Below the pieces are notes generated by a model. The model had not been told where the DNA came from. It made no database searches and worked only from the letters and a program-made list of their open reading frames with translations. This document shows positions 58,523-64,000 of a DNA stretch of 64,000 nt, piece after piece (within the stretch, counting starts at the first letter, position 1; every line of letters starts with the position of its first letter). The stretch is from NCBI GenBank assembly GCA_037074765.1, contig JBAMDO010000175.1:1-64000 (forward strand). The letters are read 5' to 3'. The stretch is from Mansonella perstans (taxonomy: Eukaryota > Nematoda > Chromadorea > Rhabditida > Onchocercidae). The translations under genes and the position numbers were made by a program.

Positions 58523-59799
58523 ATTTGCATTGAAGCATAGAATTAAAATTGTTTTAATTAAATGTATTTCTTCTATAACTTGTCTAAAATTATATCGTCG
58601 CTGTGAAGTATTGATGGGTCATTGATTAGATAAGTTATGTAGAGTTCCTTTTTGCCTTGCAAAAACAATCTCTCGAATCACCGTATATTGTGGATGAATA
58701 AAATTGTTGATGAAATCCTAAGCATTTTTAGATTGTATTTTTCAATATACCGTATCTTCGTAATGATTTCTTCATTATGTGCTTAATGATAGTAGCAAAC
58801 TTGCTACTCTTTATGGTCAGTTAGTCCATTATGTCAGAAAAAAAGTTTCATCTTGTTTCTATTGCAAATTATTGACATAATTTTATTCTTATTAATGTTC
58901 AATTACAGTTACAACTTATCATTTCATCCAATCTCATCACTAATACATTCCGGCCATCACTCACATTATTTTAATACTTACCTTCTTAATTAATGATCTT
59001 AATTAGCAATATCTCACTAACATATCTGCTAATATTATATTGATATTTTAATTTTTTCTAAGTTAATAAAATATCATTAATAAAAAAGGGAAGTATTAAA
59101 TGTAAAATTAGCAGATATATCAATGATCTGCTAAGTCTACTTCACCACCAGTTATAAATTTATTGCTCCAAAATTTGTCACTAAAAAATTTTTATTAATA
59201 AATTCAAAATATTTTTTAGCTATCGACAATTTTTCTAAAAGTTTTAAATATAGAATATTTTAATGATACATAAAAGAGTGAAAGATCGACGAATAATCAG
59301 TGAGTACATTGATAAAAATGAGTGATCAAAGCAATGGCCGAAATAATACAGTAATGATAAAAAGGCATGAATAACACTCATTGGTCAAGCATTGACCTTT
59401 CTAGCAGATTGACCTCTAATGCTAAATTCTAAATTAAAATAGGAAGAAATTCGGAAAGGAAGAAATCAAAAATAATAAAATATTACTATTGAATCCATTG
59501 AAGTTTAATTTGTGGGAGAGACTAGATGTTGCATAGTGACTCCTTTTTTGCACAAATTATTGAAACAATAAAAAATAAAAAATGCCCGCTTGGTTGGCGG
59601 TATTATTTTGCAGTGGACGAGCGTGAATTTCGGGCAAATTTTACATTTCCATGGAGTTTTTTTTTTTTTTTTGCCCAATTTTTTTCTCTTTTACGTGCAA
59701 AAAAACTATACTACTTAATGTCAGTTCTCAGGTCGTAGACGTTAACACTTAACTGAACGTGTGAACGTGTGTCCTTTCCACACTATTCAACACATCACT

Positions 59800-62700
59800 A
59801 TGGGTGATACAAAAAAAATTACCATAAACAAGGAAATATTCCTGAAAAGAACAGCTAAATTATACGATTATTGGGTAAGTTATTTCATATATATATAAGT
59901 GTTATAAATTGATTGATATGAAATTGTTTGAATTTATGAATTTTTTAAATGTCACATTGCTTTAGCTTAGCTGAGAAATTTATTTTAAATTGCAATCAAA
60001 TGATGAATAAAAAATTATTTAAAAAGGTTATTTTCAATTATCAAATAATAGATATCATATGAATGATCACCTGATTGGATTAAAGGAATTTTTTTATTAG
60101 CTATGGTTAAATAACAGAAGGGATTCTTTTCAAGATAATTTTTCGAAAATCCTGGTTTATTTTTTAAAATTATAGAATAATGGAAACGATGAGAATTTGT
60201 CGAAAGCAGATTCATTAGTGTTTATGGTTGGCAACGATGATGATGCATCGCAGTATTCGAAATCGAATGCGTTGCAGGTAATTTTTCTACTCGTTAGCTT
60301 AACAAAAAATTGACGATGATCGTCATCCTAAGTGTGCTAGGACGAGTAGTTTTTATTCTTCTGGTTCCATCAATAATAATAACATTGCAGATGTGGCTTT
60401 ACAATTATGAATTAAATGATATGTTGGCAATATTCACGAAGAACGCTATTTATTTTCTGGCGAGTTCACGTAAGGCTCAATTTTTTCAACTAGTTGCAAA
60501 CGAGGAGCCTAATGGTTCCGTACCAGCAGTTGTTGTACTTACGCGAGAAAAGGTAAGTGGATAAATAGGAATAAAAGATTACTGTAATTTTGTTATTTTT
60601 TGTTCTTTTCTTCCCTTTTCTAATAACAGAAATTTGAAAACAGAAGATAATGAGTGTGGATAAGAAAAAGCATGTACCATGCTTTTCATTGTTCATGCTT
60701 AGTTCTTTCTCTTTCCATTTTCTTTATTTACCTGTTGATCATTTATATTTAATTGTGATCATTTATGTAATTATGATTTGTGATTTCTAACTATTTGAAA
60801 TATTCTACAGTAAGGAAAAAGGCTTGTTTTAGTCCGATAAAGACAAAGCAAATTTTACAAAGTTAGCTGAAAAACTGAAAGAAAGTGGATCTGTTTTTGG
60901 ACATTTTGCGAAAGATTCATACAATTCAGATTTCGTTAAAGGATGGAACAGCATTATGGAAGAATATGGTATCAAATTGGTAACCAAATTCATGTTTTTC
61001 TGCTAAAACTTTTTGGTGTTTACAATTCATTTTCTCCAACAATATTGCCATGTAGTTTCCATCCTAGAGAAGGAAGTTGTACTGAATTTCAGACTATTGA
61101 TTTGTCTGCTTCCTTTGCACATTTGCTTTCGGAGAAAGATGATACGGAAGTTGAATTGTGTAAAAAAGCTGCGCAAGCATCGGTAAACGCATGGTCATAT
61201 GCCAGGAAGAAAATCATTGATATTATTGATCAGGCGAAGGTACTTTTGATTTCAGTAATATGTGAAATTCATTAACTTTTAGAGAATACAGTAAGATTCA
61301 AACCACTTACTTCAAATTTCATAGTCTCATCAAATTTAAATAATTAGTATAATTTCTTAGAAAGTGAAGCATAGCCGTTTTGCGGAAGATCTCGAAAGAG
61401 CGATGACAACAGTGCAAGTGCAGCAACGTCTGGCAGACGGTAACAATGTTGAATCGTGTTATACACCTATCATTCAGTCCGGTGGTGAATATACGCTGAA
61501 ATTGAGTGCTGAAAGGTAATTTTCATAACACTTTTTTAAAAATAAAGTAAACAGCTGGTAAGATAATGACAAAATTTGTTTTAGCAACGATAAGCTTATG
61601 CATTATGGAACAATTATTTGTTCACTTGGAGCTCGATATCAGGTAATTGAGTCTTTCATCTTATTCAGTTGTATCTTTTGATAAGCATTTTGGTCGTGGC
61701 AGCAAAGATCTGAATCGCAACTTGTTTAAATACTAATGTGTGATATCAAGACACATGCGCCAAGATACATTGCATGTACTGCATTTAGTGGCAATATTAA
61801 TGTCTACTGAGGATATCAAGATGTTAGTTGTCGTTCTAATGTAAAAACGTAGCTTTGAAACTTTTGAAAGCAGTTAGCCTTGAATACTGTGATGGATTTT
61901 CTTCAATATTTTGTTCTTTCCATACTTCCCACACTGATGCAAGACATATTGGTCATTTAGTAGAAAAACCATTATAGTTAAATGGACTGTGCAAGCTAAT
62001 GAAGTAAGCGATATTAAGTAAATGTAATTGCGTTTATTGCTGAAAAATTGCAGAAATTTATGTTGCAAATTCCATGAATAATGCTCACTTTCAGTCCTAT
62101 TGCTCAAATTTGAGTCGAACGATGCTTGTGGATCCATCGAAAGAATTGGAAGAAGCTTACGAATCGTTATTGGTTATTCAAAATGCAATCATTGAAGCCT
62201 TGAAACCGGGAAAGAAATTGAATGAGGTATATGCAGCTGGTCTGGAAGTCGCCAAAGACAAGCCAATGATACTGGATCATTTGGTCAAAAATAATTTTGG
62301 GTAATAAATGCATTCTATTAATTTGGGCCGGAGAAATTATTCCAATTCACAATTTATAGATTTTAATGCTGCATTTACCTTAGTAATTGCTGAAGAACAA
62401 GAAATATTTGTTAGTATTTAATTAGCTCAACTGATATTTTCCTTATTCTGATTATCGGCTCCCGATCGTGAAGATGTTCGATGTTACTATGAAAATTGCT
62501 GAAGGACTGAAGTAATGTAAAAATGCTGACTTTGCAGAATTAAGGAAATTTAGATATAAGATTAGAATGTAAGGAAGTTCTAATCTTTACATTTTTATAT
62601 CGTATTTTTTGTAGCTTCTTAACTGGACTTGAATTTCGGGAATCAACAGCTCTTATAAGTCCTAGAAGTGACGTTGAAGTGGTACCGAACATGGTGTTCA

Positions 62701-63628
62701 TTGTGTATGTGGGCTTGCAAGGTTGGAAAAATCTGGCCGCTAAAGATGAACAATCGAAGACAGCGGCTGTGTTGCTTTCCGACACTGTTCTAATTTCTGC
62801 AGTAAGTTATTTTTGCGTTTAAGATAATTAAATTATTAGTGGAAAAAAGTTTGTTTGAACTTGAAGTAAATCATCTGTTCATAGATGCATTTTCGTATTT
62901 TAGGAAGGTGCTAACGAAATACTTACGGAAAAGGCGAAATCGCGTATAAAGTCAAATGTAATTCGATTTAAAGATGAAGCGGAAACTTCGCACGCTGATG
63001 ACAATAAGGTTAATCAATTAAAATAAGTGAAAAATAAATTCTTTAGTTATTTACAAGGAATTGCATTTGTCCGTATTATTTCGAACGATAGGTATTAATG
63101 TGCAGAGCATCCATTTTCTCGTCATATGCAGATGTGAATATCTCGTAATCGTCATCTCGTGATGGAATTACTTTTCATTTATTTGATTGTAGGAGAACAA
63201 CATGGGCGATGGGTTTGGACGTGGAAAGCGATCAGTGCTGTTGCAGGAACAAACACGGGTAAATTTTCCAAAACGTAGAGATTTAAAAATATTGAGGTCA
63301 TTTTTCTTAGGTAAGATGTACCTTTTGGATCATGTCTGCAGTGCTAGAGATGAGTTACTTGTTGAGTTGTATGGGCGGGAAATTACTGTAATGCAAAGAT
63401 TGGAATAAATGGTTTGATTTCATGTTCAGAACAAGACTACAAATGAAGATAAACGTAAGGAACATCAAAAAGAGTTGGGGAAACGGTTGAACGAGGCAGC
63501 CCGTGAACGTTTAGCTGATCAAACGGGTCAAAAAGATATCAAGAAAATCAAGAAATCAAATATTGCCTACAAAAGCTACGAAAAATTCCCCAAGGAAGCC
63601 GAAGTTGATAAACTTCAAATATATGTTG
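59800..63628 (+). CDS. spt-16: FACT complex subunit SPT16, N-terminal part (runs off the window)
   Basis: SPT16 is the large subunit of the FACT histone chaperone, which loosens and rebuilds nucleosomes ahead of and behind polymerases in the nucleus. Twelve exons with matching phases: 59800-59874, 60176-60277, 60391-60552, 60833-60979, 61093-61239, 61361-61515, 61585-61642, 62095-62300, 62615-62801, 62904-63008, 63193-63258 and 63430-63628, about 536 residues. The inactive aminopeptidase-like domain (about 1-430) shows MWLYNYELNDMLAIF, CYTPIIQSGGEYTLKLS, GARYQ/SYCSNLSRTML, GLEFREST and LLSDTVLI. A charged linker leads to HQKELGKRLNEAARERLA, the start of the dimerisation domain. Known homologues have about 1,000 residues, so roughly half lies beyond the window. 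The start MGDTKKITINKEIFLKR fits the family well. Confidence 0.93.
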
Positions 63629-64000
63629 GTGAGTTAGCTAGGAAATTTAGAAGTAGACTCTAAGCTTACTTCATTCAGTGATGCTTTACAAACGAAAAAG
63701 TTTTAGAGCTGATATTTGTTTTTGAAGGGAATTTTCAGATTTCTTTAGAGATGCCATTGTGACAACAAAGAAAGCTGAAATTCCAAGTTAACTTCCTATT
63801 TCTTTGCATTTAATTGTAATATTCGATATCGAGAGATACACTTAAAGTAAAGGATAAAGTGGGAAAATTTGGTCCTCGGAATTCAAATTGAAAAAGATTT
63901 GTTGAGAAAAAGTTCATCACAAATGCTAGAGTTGTTTTTGGAGTTCCTTGATTAGTTTTGAACACTGTACACTGCATTCAGATCGTCGTCACGATTCTGT
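63629..64000 (+). other. Probable SPT16 intron, cut by the window end
   Basis: After the GTGAGT donor at 63,629 no sequence resembling the next SPT16 segment is found. An acceptor-like ttttcag near 63,738 leads into a short frame (FFRDAIVTTKK) that ends quickly and does not fit the family. Confidence 0.5.

Larger units (their letters stand above)
55025..59799. other. Intergenic region upstream of the sulfatase and SPT16 genes
   Basis: This 4.8-kb region separates the divergently transcribed sulfatase (-) and SPT16 (+) genes, so both promoters should lie here. No coding region was found. It contains the AGGTCA triplet, the degenerate repeat near 55.6-55.9 kb, paired hairpins at 58.2 kb and a 45-bp direct repeat at 58.4 kb, listed separately. 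A T-rich acceptor (cagttctcag) at about 59,732 could be the SPT16 trans-splice site. Confidence 0.5.

Noticed and set aside
59526..59738. 70-codon plus-strand frame just upstream of SPT16
   Set aside because: It is rich in Phe from a poly-T tract, has no family features, and ends in what may be the SPT16 5' leader.

Overview
The window looks like nuclear DNA of a parasitic nematode, probably a filarial/spirurid-type worm. The background is very AT-rich, genes are split into short exons (about 60-250 bp) by introns of roughly 60-600 bp, acceptors are T-rich ending in CAG or TAG, and the recognisable gene families are animal ones. The species call is inference. No bacterial operon, CRISPR array, rRNA or tRNA was recognised.

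Layout. 1-7.4 kb: a long repeat unit (R1, with a partial tandem copy R1') carrying exons of a possible seven-transmembrane protein. 8.5-11.35 kb (+): a seven-exon GH56 hyaluronidase-family gene. 14.7-15.0 kb (-): two CPEB-type RRM exons, probably a gene remnant. 15.8-22.0 kb: a second full copy of the repeat (R2), near-identical for its first 2.5 kb and then full of small indels. 23.0-26.5 kb: an inverted pair of an unrecognised sequence. 28.3-35.1 kb: a third, old copy of the repeat (R3), split by a BEL/Pao retrotransposon remnant, a non-LTR retrotransposon remnant and exons of a cysteine-rich secreted protein (-). 36.9-39.3 kb (-): a gene for a long helical, perhaps BAR-like, protein ending in a CxxC motif. 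41.9-44.1 kb (-): a complete six-exon ribulose-phosphate 3-epimerase gene. 44.7-54.5 kb: a recent tandem duplication of about 4.9 kb. The complete 13-exon membrane-anchored steryl-sulfatase-like gene is at 50.7-55.0 kb (-); its downstream copy at 45.8-49.6 kb lacks the two 5' exons and so lacks the catalytic formylglycine site. 55-59.8 kb: gene-free DNA with hairpins, repeats and three AGGTCA half-sites. 59.8-63.6 kb (+): the first twelve exons of the FACT subunit SPT16, which runs off the window.

The genes do not form one pathway. RPE and SPT16 are housekeeping genes. The hyaluronidase-family enzyme and the sulfatase may both act on glycosaminoglycans or sulfated small molecules, but nothing shows they work together. 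The most interesting items are the exon-precise loss of the sulfatase active site in a near-identical duplicate, the large multi-copy repeat with one suspicious copy, and the isolated CPEB fragment. I found no convincing new molecular system. Exon limits were set by hand from splice-site phase and family similarity, not by transcript data.
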